The notes under the pieces: model-generated | Told to the model about the DNA's origin: nothing | Database searches by the model: none | Seen by the model: only the letters and a program-made list of their open reading frames with translations | Assembly: GCA_045542075.1 (NCBI GenBank) | Contig: JAZQKI010000030.1 | Span: 1-59,219 of the forward strand | DNA length: 59,219 nucleotides | Direction: 5' to 3' | Source of the DNA: SVTX01 sp045542075 | GTDB taxonomy: Bacteria > Bacillota > Clostridia > Oscillospirales > CAG-272 | Position numbers and translations under genes: made by a program | Part shown: in pieces, positions 33,901-40,619 of the stretch | Position numbering within the stretch: the stretch's first letter is position 1 | Layout of the letters: the number at the start of each line of letters is the position of its first letter

Positions 33901-34785
33901 GAAGGTAATGACGCAAAAACGCAGTCTCAGGATGTCGACAAAAAAACAAGAGATTATGCGTCTCTTATGGCATCCCCTCCATCGCTCCGCCCCGAGGAAG
34001 CAATTCTCTCCTCCATACCCTCAAAGGTGGCAGCCTCCAAGGTGTCCGAGAAAATGCTTGATGAAAGTATCTTCCCTGATCTGCCGCTGGGTGTACTGTT
34101 TTCTGCGCCTGACGAAAACGGTCAGATAAAAGAAAATGAAAAGGCGGACAGCGCAAATGCCATCAAAAACAGAATTGAGCTTATGCGCTCGCAGTCTCCC
34201 GACTTTGACTCCCTCTCGGGAATAAAACAAGAGATCACTGCCGCTGACCGAGGAACAGCTATGCATGCGTTTTTGCAGTACTGCGATTATAAGAATATTC
34301 TCGCGAACGGAATTGAAAACGAAATATCCCGTCTGATTGAAAACAAATTTATCTCTCAGCATACGGCTAATATTCTCAATTCATCCCAGCTTAAAAAATT
34401 TGCAAAAAGCAATTTCTTCTCTCTTATCTCAAGCGCAAGGAATATACGCCGAGAGTTCAAGTTTGGAATGTTCAAATCCGCGTCGGAGTTTACACAGAAC
34501 AAGGAGCTTTCAGCCCTTGTTGCCGACAAAAAGATATTCGTTCAAGGATCGATCGACCTGCTGTTTGAGGACAACGACGGTAGAATATACCTGTGCGACT
34601 ATAAGACGGACGGTATATCCCCCGAGGAGCGTAAAGACCCCGCGCTTTTGCAAGCGCGCATGACCAAGGCTCACAAGCATCAGCTGGACCAATATTCTTA
34701 CGCAATAGAGCGTATTTTTGGCAAAAAGCCGGAGCGCACGTATATTCTCTCACTTTCTCTTGGAGATGCCGTGGAGATAAAATAA
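30976..34785 (+). CDS. addA: ATP-dependent helicase/nuclease subunit A
   Basis: 1269 residues. A UvrD-type SF1A helicase with a C-terminal nuclease that works with AddB to resect DNA ends up to Chi. Q motif TPSQTQALE, Walker A AAAGSGKT, motif Ia LIVTFTRSAAGKL, motif II IDEYQDVNKIQD, motif III GDIKQSIYVFRDAD, motif V IVTMHASKGLQY, motif VI LYVALTRAEERL. The nuclease motif QGSIDLLF and LCDYKTD are close to the C-terminus. AAGGAG precedes the ATG. With AddB it replaces RecBCD in this organism. Confidence 0.97.
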   Translation: MDKIDYTPSQTQALEISGRNVLVSAAAGSGKTFTLTQRIIKNILEKNADISKILIVTFTRSAAGKLKSDISSAIMDEIAKNPENTHLQKQMLLLGEAEICTIDSFLSRPVRENLEKLRLPMSMRIADDAEIASLSHAVLDEIMASMYKKYNVCDDCNLADINLNTPLTDLLSLLTTTVKDSSEIAPFLIALHGKLITSPRGVELLADFAKRLREDADRDFLDTAEGKRICRELDKITDGGISFYERSYDFVANDELLVTQYLPAFEGDKSELISISESKKQGYEALRSKINAYPSQKIGQVKSPQKTPESIRLHESRNEIISQIQAFRKEYLCYDQDEIRAMYLKTAEMTEVLYTLLHDFDVKYMQEKKNLGIYEFSDMPRYMIELLQNEDGSPSEMAKRISERYKEIYIDEYQDVNKIQDRIFELISNNNRFMVGDIKQSIYVFRDADPSLFADYRRNYPLYSPQTEGDNPPVGSTILMSNNFRSDKNVIEFSNTVCAPMFEACGESISYTSDDDLVLSKKRPENYVPPKVEVHIFAKGSPSDAQKSIPWANIDDTSTPESVARDDGFDEEAVFVANQIAELIRHGKKARKKSTDPDKPLQYDPILPGDIAILVRKKDSIASITKALRALNIEYLLASKSELLQSRDMTLLTELVNVIDNPRNDVPLCSVLTCELLPSSMSFSMGELMSIRAHSGKNISLYDSILTYGGDGEDDPLDTLLSQKCRRLAEKLTSLRLLSSRISAEKFLRTLTADEIFMGFTEGDAFTFMYDSACKYTKSYWNGLSGFVRYFTNIIENGSLSGEVQRIDNAVNIVTMHASKGLQYNTCFLYDCGLQFNRKDYEKSLIYDKDLCVGMHIPARSEGEINTKKLKSIIHKAAALDVEGRTLEEEMRILYVALTRAEERLIVSGTIAGNSTYKSFFRKYNLYGISSASTTSQPSLLGWIAGAMRIDGHNKSTYNVTLHSLLNRTPLCKPFEGNDAKTQSQDVDKKTRDYASLMASPPSLRPEEAILSSIPSKVAASKVSEKMLDESIFPDLPLGVLFSAPDENGQIKENEKADSANAIKNRIELMRSQSPDFDSLSGIKQEITAADRGTAMHAFLQYCDYKNILANGIENEISRLIENKFISQHTANILNSSQLKKFAKSNFFSLISSARNIRREFKFGMFKSASEFTQNKELSALVADKKIFVQGSIDLLFEDNDGRIYLCDYKTDGISPEERKDPALLQARMTKAHKHQLDQYSYAIERIFGKKPERTYILSLSLGDAVEIK

Positions 34786-34790
34786 TACTA

Positions 34791-34873
34791 TGTCGTTCTG
34801 AGCGAAGCGGCGATGCCGTGGAGCTGAAGCATCTCACTTGCCTGAACGCGAGGCTTCGGAGATCCTCCGACAA
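34791..34873 (+). repeat. REP-like palindromic element
   Basis: The segment starts GTCGTTCTGAGCGAAGC and contains GCATCTCAC and GGAGATCCTCCGAC. This is the layout of the widespread intergenic element that begins GTC(A/G)TTCTGAGCGAAG and ends GAGATCCTTCGAC in many bacteria. The inner TCGGAG / CTCCGA forms a hairpin. Only one copy is in this window, so the repeat call rests on recalled resemblance. Confidence 0.45.
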
Positions 34874-34885
34874 GCGCGGAATGCC

Positions 34886-34917
34886 AAAAGGGCGTTGCAA
34901 CCGCAACGCCCTTTTTT
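34886..34917 (+). terminator. Terminator of the addBA transcript
   Basis: Perfect 13-bp stem 34886-34898 / 34903-34915 with an AACC loop, followed by T residues. Confidence 0.9.
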
Positions 34918-35009
34918 ATGTGTCACGATCCTACCCTTTCCGTCATAAAATGACAGTAGGGACTGCCGGCGCAGACTCCCACCTTAAAATATATAGAAAG
35001 GTATTTATT

Positions 35010-35888
35010 ATGGCACAAAATATAGAAAACCGCGCGCAGATAACCTTTAATTACGGCAACGTCCTGGGCGCATCCGCGGCATCAAACCTTGCGACGACCA
35101 CCCTGCAGGGCCCCCTGACAGTTACAAAAAACTCACTGAACGCATTCTACTCGGCAGATGACGAGCTTACTTATATAATTACACTTGAAAACACCGGCAA
35201 CTCCGCCATTGAGGGCGTTACCGTCACCGACGACCTTGGTAGATTTACCCCTCCCGGAATGTCTCGTCCCGTCACACCTCTGACCTATGTGGGTCCCGCA
35301 CAGCTTTACGTGAACGGTGTCCTCACCAATCAGCTTGCCGTGGAAATAACAGGCACAGGCGAGCTTCAGTTCAATATTCCCTCTATCCCCGGCAACTCCA
35401 ATGCGATAATAGTTTATATCGTAGAGGTCAACGAGTTCGCTCCTCTGTCCGTCGGATTCGGAAGCATTACCAATGACGTGATAGCCGATGCGGATGGGCT
35501 TTGCGAATCGGGCGAGGACAGCAGCACAATAACCGTACTCCCCGCCGCTGACGTGCGCCTTATCAAGCAGATGTCCCCCGATCCCGTTGTCTGCGGCGAA
35601 CAGATAACATACACGATAAATATTTACAACTACGGAAACATCGCGGCAACAAACGTACAGCTTACGGATGTTTTCAGTCCCGCGCCCACAGATATCTCCG
35701 TATACGTGAACGGCAATCTGCTCACTGACGGATATACGTATAACGAGGCAACAGGCTTGCTCACCCTCCCCACCACTACTGACGAGTCCGTCACCATTCC
35801 CGCGGCTACTTATTCACGCGATACGCAAACGGGTATTGTAAGCACACAGCCCGGCACAGTCACGGTAGCTGTCACAGGTACTATTTAA
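35010..35888 (+). CDS. DUF11-repeat protein without signal peptide
   Basis: 292 residues. Two DUF11 (conserved repeat) beta-sandwich modules: about 36-165, with TYIITLENTGNSAIEGVTVTDDLG, and about 172-285, with ITYTINIYNYGNIAATNVQLTD. These are the family's signature strands. DUF11 domains are usually found in secreted surface proteins, but here the N-terminus (MAQNIENRAQITFNYG) is soluble and no signal peptide or wall anchor is present. A spore-coat or exosporium role would fit a cytosolic export-free protein in a spore former, but this is only a guess. AGAAAGG lies about 9 nt before the ATG. No clear promoter was found between the addA terminator and this gene. Confidence 0.8.
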   Translation: MAQNIENRAQITFNYGNVLGASAASNLATTTLQGPLTVTKNSLNAFYSADDELTYIITLENTGNSAIEGVTVTDDLGRFTPPGMSRPVTPLTYVGPAQLYVNGVLTNQLAVEITGTGELQFNIPSIPGNSNAIIVYIVEVNEFAPLSVGFGSITNDVIADADGLCESGEDSSTITVLPAADVRLIKQMSPDPVVCGEQITYTINIYNYGNIAATNVQLTDVFSPAPTDISVYVNGNLLTDGYTYNEATGLLTLPTTTDESVTIPAATYSRDTQTGIVSTQPGTVTVAVTGTI

Positions 35889-35894
35889 CAGAAA

Positions 35895-35928
35895 AAAGGC
35901 TTTTACACTGTGGTGTAAAAGCCTTTAT
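35895..35928. terminator. Bidirectional terminator between the DUF11 gene and eno
   Basis: Perfect 14-bp stem 35895-35908 / 35913-35926 with a TGTG loop and A/T flanks, between convergent genes. Confidence 0.9.
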
Positions 35929-35929
35929 A

Positions 35930-37249
35930 TTATTCAAACGACTCTCCGCAGAATGTCTTTACAGTAGGTCTTATACTGCCAAAATTAAAACCGTATTTTG
36001 CGCTCTTGCCAAGAGAAGCCTCGATCCTTATGAGTCTGTTATATTTTGCGACTCTCTCGCTTCGGCATGGTGCGCCCGCCTTTATAAATTTTGTACCAAG
36101 TCCTACCGCAAGGTCTGCGATAGTAGTGTCCTCTGTTTCTCCCGATCGGTGAGACATAATGGATATATATTCCTTTGCATACGCGGTGCTTGTGACGTCA
36201 ATGACCTCAGTAAGCGTTCCCACCTGATTGGGCTTGACAAGCACCGCGTTGCCCGCGCCCAGACCAATTCCCTCCTTGAGACGCTTGACGTTGGTCACAA
36301 ACAGGTCGTCTCCGACAAGCATACATTTGTTGCCTATACGCTCGGTTAGCTTGCTCCAACCGACAAAATCCCTTTGGTCAAGTCCGTCCTCAATAGAAAT
36401 AATTGGATACATGCCGCAGAGCCGCTCCCAAAAGCTGATAAGCCCCTCTCTGTCATATTCCATTCCTCTTTTTCTGAGCTTATAGCAGGAGTCCCCCTCA
36501 CTGTACCACTCGGACGCCGCCGCGTCAAGCGCAAGCTTTACACAATCCGAATATCCGCAGACCTCAATTGCTCTGCAAATATATTCTATCGCCTGCTCGT
36601 CGGAATCAAGGCTCGGAGCATATCCCCCTTCGTCGCCGACAGCTACCGACTTTTTCTCTTTTTTCAGTATCTCACCAAGCTTGTGATATATCTCGCTTCC
36701 CATTCTTACCGCATCCGTAAAGGACGGCGCGGCAGTGGGAACTATCATAAATTCCTGTATTTCTATATTGTTATTCGCGTGCGCTCCGCCGTTCAGAATA
36801 TTCATCATGGGTATGGGCATCACCTTTGCCTCCATACCGCCGATAAATTTGTAGAGCGGCATGCGATAACTGTTGGCGCATGCTCTCGCATTCGCAAGCG
36901 AGACTGCCAAAATGGTGTTTGCACCGAGATTTTGCTTGTTCTCCGTTCCGTCAAGCTCGCAAAGTATTCTATCCACCTCACTCTGCTCGGTAGCATACAC
37001 GCCAATGAGCGCGGGAGAAATAGTACGGCACACGCTGTTGACCGCTGAAAGCACTCCCTTACCGTTGTATCGCGCGCTGTCTCCGTCACGCTTTTCGACT
37101 GCCTCGTATATACCCGTGGACGCCCCCGACGGGACCGACGCTACACCAAGGCTTCCGTCTGAAAGCACCACCGTCGCCTCTATCGTAGGATTTCCTCTTG
37201 AATCAAGAATTTCTCTTGCGCTGCATTTTATTATCTGCGGTTTTGTCAC
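35930..37249 (-). CDS. eno: Enolase
   Basis: 439 residues. Interconverts 2-phosphoglycerate and phosphoenolpyruvate. AREILDSRGNPT, PSGASTGIYEA, PMMNILNGGAHANN and AVGDEGGYAP (general acid Glu) are present. The metal ligands lie in SIEDGLDQ and LVGDDLFVTN, and the base Lys in VLVKPNQVGT; SHRSGETEDTTIADLAVG follows. The start is set by GGGAGG, which lies inside a longer reading; a GTG at 37247-37249 (9 nt spacing) or 37250-37252 (6 nt) is the likely initiator, and 37249 is listed. It follows the glycogen operon on the same strand and has a weak promoter of its own (TATAAT at 37301-37306, poor -35). Confidence 0.93.
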   Translation of the reverse strand: MTKPQIIKCSAREILDSRGNPTIEATVVLSDGSLGVASVPSGASTGIYEAVEKRDGDSARYNGKGVLSAVNSVCRTISPALIGVYATEQSEVDRILCELDGTENKQNLGANTILAVSLANARACANSYRMPLYKFIGGMEAKVMPIPMMNILNGGAHANNNIEIQEFMIVPTAAPSFTDAVRMGSEIYHKLGEILKKEKKSVAVGDEGGYAPSLDSDEQAIEYICRAIEVCGYSDCVKLALDAAASEWYSEGDSCYKLRKRGMEYDREGLISFWERLCGMYPIISIEDGLDQRDFVGWSKLTERIGNKCMLVGDDLFVTNVKRLKEGIGLGAGNAVLVKPNQVGTLTEVIDVTSTAYAKEYISIMSHRSGETEDTTIADLAVGLGTKFIKAGAPCRSERVAKYNRLIRIEASLGKSAKYGFNFGSIRPTVKTFCGESFE

Positions 37250-37393
37250 CACTCTGTACCTCCCGGTCATTGATATAACTATTCTTTCCCTTCACAACTC
37301 ATTATATGCGCAAAACACATTTATATGAAGATCTCAAAGATCAAAAAATAAAAGTTAAGAACCACGCCAAAGGACTTTGATGCTTGACTTTTT

Positions 37394-38617
37394 TTATTTA
37401 CTTATTGTCTCTGATTTGATCCTTTGAGAAAGCTGACCGCCGAAGCATATCCAGATACTATCGGGGTCCTTGTCCGCGTTGATTATTTTTGAAGCGTCCT
37501 TGTGCGTTCTGCAAACCGATACAGCTCTCGAATGATACTCGTTCAAATCGTAATTATGACCGCAAGCCAATATCCTGTTTATCTTTTCGTCAGGTATGGA
37601 CAAAAGCAGCTTCTCCATCTCATCTTCACTTTCCGCGGGAATACATACGGAAAACTTTTTGTCCTCACCGAATATCTCACAAAACGTCTTATACATAAGA
37701 GAAACCTCATCAGGCTCCGCAGAGTTATCGATAATAACCGTAGGCGTGTAGGAAATAACCTCAAAGGAGCCGCAGCTTCCCGCCGACTCAACACCCGCAA
37801 GCATTGCGGAAACAGGGATCCTGATACCCTCGCGCCGTATCGCCATAATAGCCTCTATCGCCGTCATAGCGCAGTCACGCATAATAAGCGAGGGGGTTTT
37901 GAGACAAAAGCCGTCTCTGCCGTTGTAGTTGAAAACAAGTCGCCTTGAAGATTTTTCTACCACCTCAAACTGAGCCCTTGCGGGAATGAAAAGTCTCTGG
38001 CCCGACGGCGCGCAGACGGTGGATATGTAATTGTAAATATCGCTTTTCTGATTGCCACTGACGACCTCGCGAGTGCCGCATCGTACTGCGTCACACAACC
38101 GCGAGATCTTCTCCGTCGCGTGATGAGTATCGTACACCGTGGGTATCACAGCAAGCTCATACGGAGCGCAGACCTTGTCAAATCCTTCGGTTCCCTCGAG
38201 AATAATAAACTCACAGCCGCAAAGTCTGCACAAAAGAAGCGAAAGCACAAAAATTATTTCCTCTCTGCAATAATCACTCTCATAATTTTTGTTTACCTTA
38301 CTCTTTATCTCTGCAACGCACTTGTTATAGTCCTCAATAGAGGGTATCTCCCCGCCCACAAACACTGTGGCGCGGGAATCAAGCTCACGAGTGGAGCATA
38401 TTCTGCCTATTCTGTACCCGGCAGCCTTTATCATTCCCTCAAGCAAGAGCGCACATCCGTGACCTGCTACTCCCTCGGGAACGTGAATAAATCTCACTCC
38501 TCGGTTTATCTGACCAAGAGATACGCAAAGCTCGGCTATTCTCTTGATGGATACGCCGTCTCCCTCAGATGCGAGCCTGAACCCGTCTATATATTTTAAT
38601 GAATTTACGTACTTCAT
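37394..38617 (-). CDS. FolC/Mur-ligase-like protein with eroded active site
   Basis: 407 residues that follow folylpolyglutamate synthase (FolC) from end to end: an N-terminal helix then RFIHV, where FolC has its P-loop, then AAGYRIGRICST (FolC: AAGYKVGLYTS). A middle domain has EGTEGFDKV and THHATE in place of E-GLGGRLDATN and the DH motif, and the C-terminal domain has PTVIIDNSAEPD in place of DGAHNPD. The P-loop GTNGKGS is replaced by EGVAGHG (residues 48-54): the lysine is gone, as are other ATP and metal contacts. It starts 3 nt after the amylase stop, with AAAGGA inside the amylase gene. It is probably not a folate ligase; the function is unknown. Confidence 0.7.
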   Translation of the reverse strand: MKYVNSLKYIDGFRLASEGDGVSIKRIAELCVSLGQINRGVRFIHVPEGVAGHGCALLLEGMIKAAGYRIGRICSTRELDSRATVFVGGEIPSIEDYNKCVAEIKSKVNKNYESDYCREEIIFVLSLLLCRLCGCEFIILEGTEGFDKVCAPYELAVIPTVYDTHHATEKISRLCDAVRCGTREVVSGNQKSDIYNYISTVCAPSGQRLFIPARAQFEVVEKSSRRLVFNYNGRDGFCLKTPSLIMRDCAMTAIEAIMAIRREGIRIPVSAMLAGVESAGSCGSFEVISYTPTVIIDNSAEPDEVSLMYKTFCEIFGEDKKFSVCIPAESEDEMEKLLLSIPDEKINRILACGHNYDLNEYHSRAVSVCRTHKDASKIINADKDPDSIWICFGGQLSQRIKSETISK

Positions 38618-38620
38618 TTT

Positions 38621-40558
38621 TTACAGTCCTTTGAAAATTTTAACCGAATTTTCGGGTACTAAAGCCTCTATTGTATGTTCTGTGCCGTCAATAAGGTCGA
38701 GATAAGTCTCTCCGCTCGGTATATCGAGTCGGTAGTCCTCTCCTCTGTTGGCTACGACAACAAGCCTTGACTCTCCCTTATTTCGTGCATAGCATATCGC
38801 GCTTTCGCTATAGTCGATAATACTGAAATCTCCGCCGTTGAGTGCCTGCTCGTCACGTCTTATGCTGCCAAGTCGCTTGTAAAAATCAAGTATCTCAGCG
38901 CGACGGGGGTCGTCAAGCTCATGCCACGGAAAAGGCATGCGGCAGAAGGGATCGCGGTAGCCCTCAAGTCCCACCTCATCGCCGTAATAAAGCGAGGGTA
39001 TTCCGTAAACGGTATACTGCAATGCAGCGGCAATTTTTAGAAGCTTTATTCCTCTGTCAAGCTGATCCGCCGAAAGTTTTGCGCGCGACAGCTCATACAT
39101 GCTTCTGTCCTCGTCACCCATGTCTCTGCCAAGCACCGTCAGTATTCGCTCGGTATCGTGAGTGCCGATTATATTCATAAGCCTGTCCGATACCTGTCGG
39201 GGATATGAGGAATATATCTCAGTCAAGGTATTGTAAAGTGTTTCGGCATCTCCCCATACGCAAAAGTCGATTATTGAGGATCGCAGAGGATAATTCATAA
39301 CACTGTCAAGCTGCCTGCCCTGCAAATATCTTCTTCTTTGTCCGTACGCGGATTTCTCAACAGCATTCTCCCAGACCTCGCCAATAATTACGGCTTGTCC
39401 GCCCGAGCATTTTTTTGCGCGCTCGCGCAATTCGTCCAAAAACTCGTCGCAAAGCTCATCCGCCACGTCAAGTCTCCAGCCGCCGATCCCCATCTCGGTG
39501 TATTTTTGTATCACACCGCCCTCGCCTGTAAAGAATCTTCTGCAGCTCTCATTTGAGTGGTTGAGTCTCGGGAGTATTTCTATTCCCCACCAGGACTCGT
39601 ATTCATAGGGATGGTCCTTGAAATGATACCATCCGCAATAATGTGAATTTTTATCGTTATATGCTCCACCGTCTCCGTATCTTCGGTGACGGTTGAAATA
39701 TACGCTATCATCTCCGGTATGGTTGAAAACTCCGTCGAGAATTACGGATATTCCCCGCTCCCTTGCTTTTCCTATAAGATGACTCAGCGCGGCTTCACCG
39801 CCGAACATCTCGTCGACCTTCATATAGTCTCCCGTGTCGTATTTGTGGTTGGAATACGCCTCAAACACGGGGCAAAGGTAAATAACACTCACGCCGAGCT
39901 CTGAAAGATAGTCAAGCTTTTCGGCAACGCCCCAAAGATTTCCCCCGAAAAACATATTATTCTTCAGCGGATCCCCTATATGAGCGGCAAACTGCGGAAT
40001 TCCGTTTTCCCAATCCTCATTTATAATGGCGTCCTCACGCACGGGCAAGGACCTTGCCTCTTGACTCTCGCCCCTGAAAAATCTGTCGGTGAATATCTGA
40101 TACATAACTCCGCCGCCAAAGCTCTCGGGAGTTTTATAGTCCTTTTCATAAATCAAAAGGCTGAAACGTCTGCCCTCTTTCTCGGAAAGAGTAAAATCAA
40201 GATTATTCTGCGTGTCAGTATAGATAGTTTTGTCTCCGCGCACGAATACTATCTCATAATAAAAAAGTCCGCATCCTCGCTCTCCGCATATAGCCTGAGT
40301 ATCGATGTCCAGACAGTATATATCGCTGACACCGTCCGAGCCCTTGAATATCATAGGGATATCCTGTTCTCCTTCTCCGTCGCGACATATACGCAGCACT
40401 GGTGTGGTAATTCCCAAAACGCGTGATATTGACACCTCAATATCAATTACCGCGCCGCAACAAAACGCGCCCATATTAGATACGTCGCGCGCGTCCTCAA
40501 ATTTTCGTATACAAACGTCTGCATACTCGTCTATCTGTGAAAAAAGCTTTGGAAGCAT
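38621..40558 (-). CDS. GH13 alpha-amylase / neopullulanase-type glucosidase
   Basis: 645 residues, no signal peptide, so cytosolic. An N-terminal beta domain (~1-150) precedes the (beta/alpha)8 barrel. The GH13 conserved regions are VILDGVFNHTG (region I), GGWRLDVADEL with nucleophile D364 (II), IIGEVWENA with acid/base E394 (III) and IIGTHDTER with D468 (IV). The N-terminal extension and MYQIFTDRF suggest the neopullulanase/cyclomaltodextrinase group (GH13_20-like). Within the glycogen operon it would trim limit dextrins or maltodextrins made by GlgP. It is followed 3 nt later by the FolC-like gene. Confidence 0.9.
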   Translation of the reverse strand: MLPKLFSQIDEYADVCIRKFEDARDVSNMGAFCCGAVIDIEVSISRVLGITTPVLRICRDGEGEQDIPMIFKGSDGVSDIYCLDIDTQAICGERGCGLFYYEIVFVRGDKTIYTDTQNNLDFTLSEKEGRRFSLLIYEKDYKTPESFGGGVMYQIFTDRFFRGESQEARSLPVREDAIINEDWENGIPQFAAHIGDPLKNNMFFGGNLWGVAEKLDYLSELGVSVIYLCPVFEAYSNHKYDTGDYMKVDEMFGGEAALSHLIGKARERGISVILDGVFNHTGDDSVYFNRHRRYGDGGAYNDKNSHYCGWYHFKDHPYEYESWWGIEILPRLNHSNESCRRFFTGEGGVIQKYTEMGIGGWRLDVADELCDEFLDELRERAKKCSGGQAVIIGEVWENAVEKSAYGQRRRYLQGRQLDSVMNYPLRSSIIDFCVWGDAETLYNTLTEIYSSYPRQVSDRLMNIIGTHDTERILTVLGRDMGDEDRSMYELSRAKLSADQLDRGIKLLKIAAALQYTVYGIPSLYYGDEVGLEGYRDPFCRMPFPWHELDDPRRAEILDFYKRLGSIRRDEQALNGGDFSIIDYSESAICYARNKGESRLVVVANRGEDYRLDIPSGETYLDLIDGTEHTIEALVPENSVKIFKGL

Positions 40559-40585
40559 AGGGTCCTCGTCTGATGTTATTTATAT

Positions 40586-40610
40586 GGGGGAAACCTTGTG
40601 GGCTTCCCCC
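40586..40610 (-). other. Intergenic hairpin between glgP and the amylase gene
   Basis: 10-bp stem (40586-40595 / 40601-40610, one G-U pair) with a 5-nt loop. On the minus strand it is not followed by a U run, so it looks more like an attenuator or mRNA-stability hairpin than a terminator. Confidence 0.55.
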
Positions 40611-40619
40611 TTTTGTCTA

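Noticed and set aside
34818..35009. N-terminal extension of the DUF11 gene by 64 codons
   Set aside because: It would run through the REP-like element and the addA terminator; the ATG at 35010 has a proper ribosome binding site.
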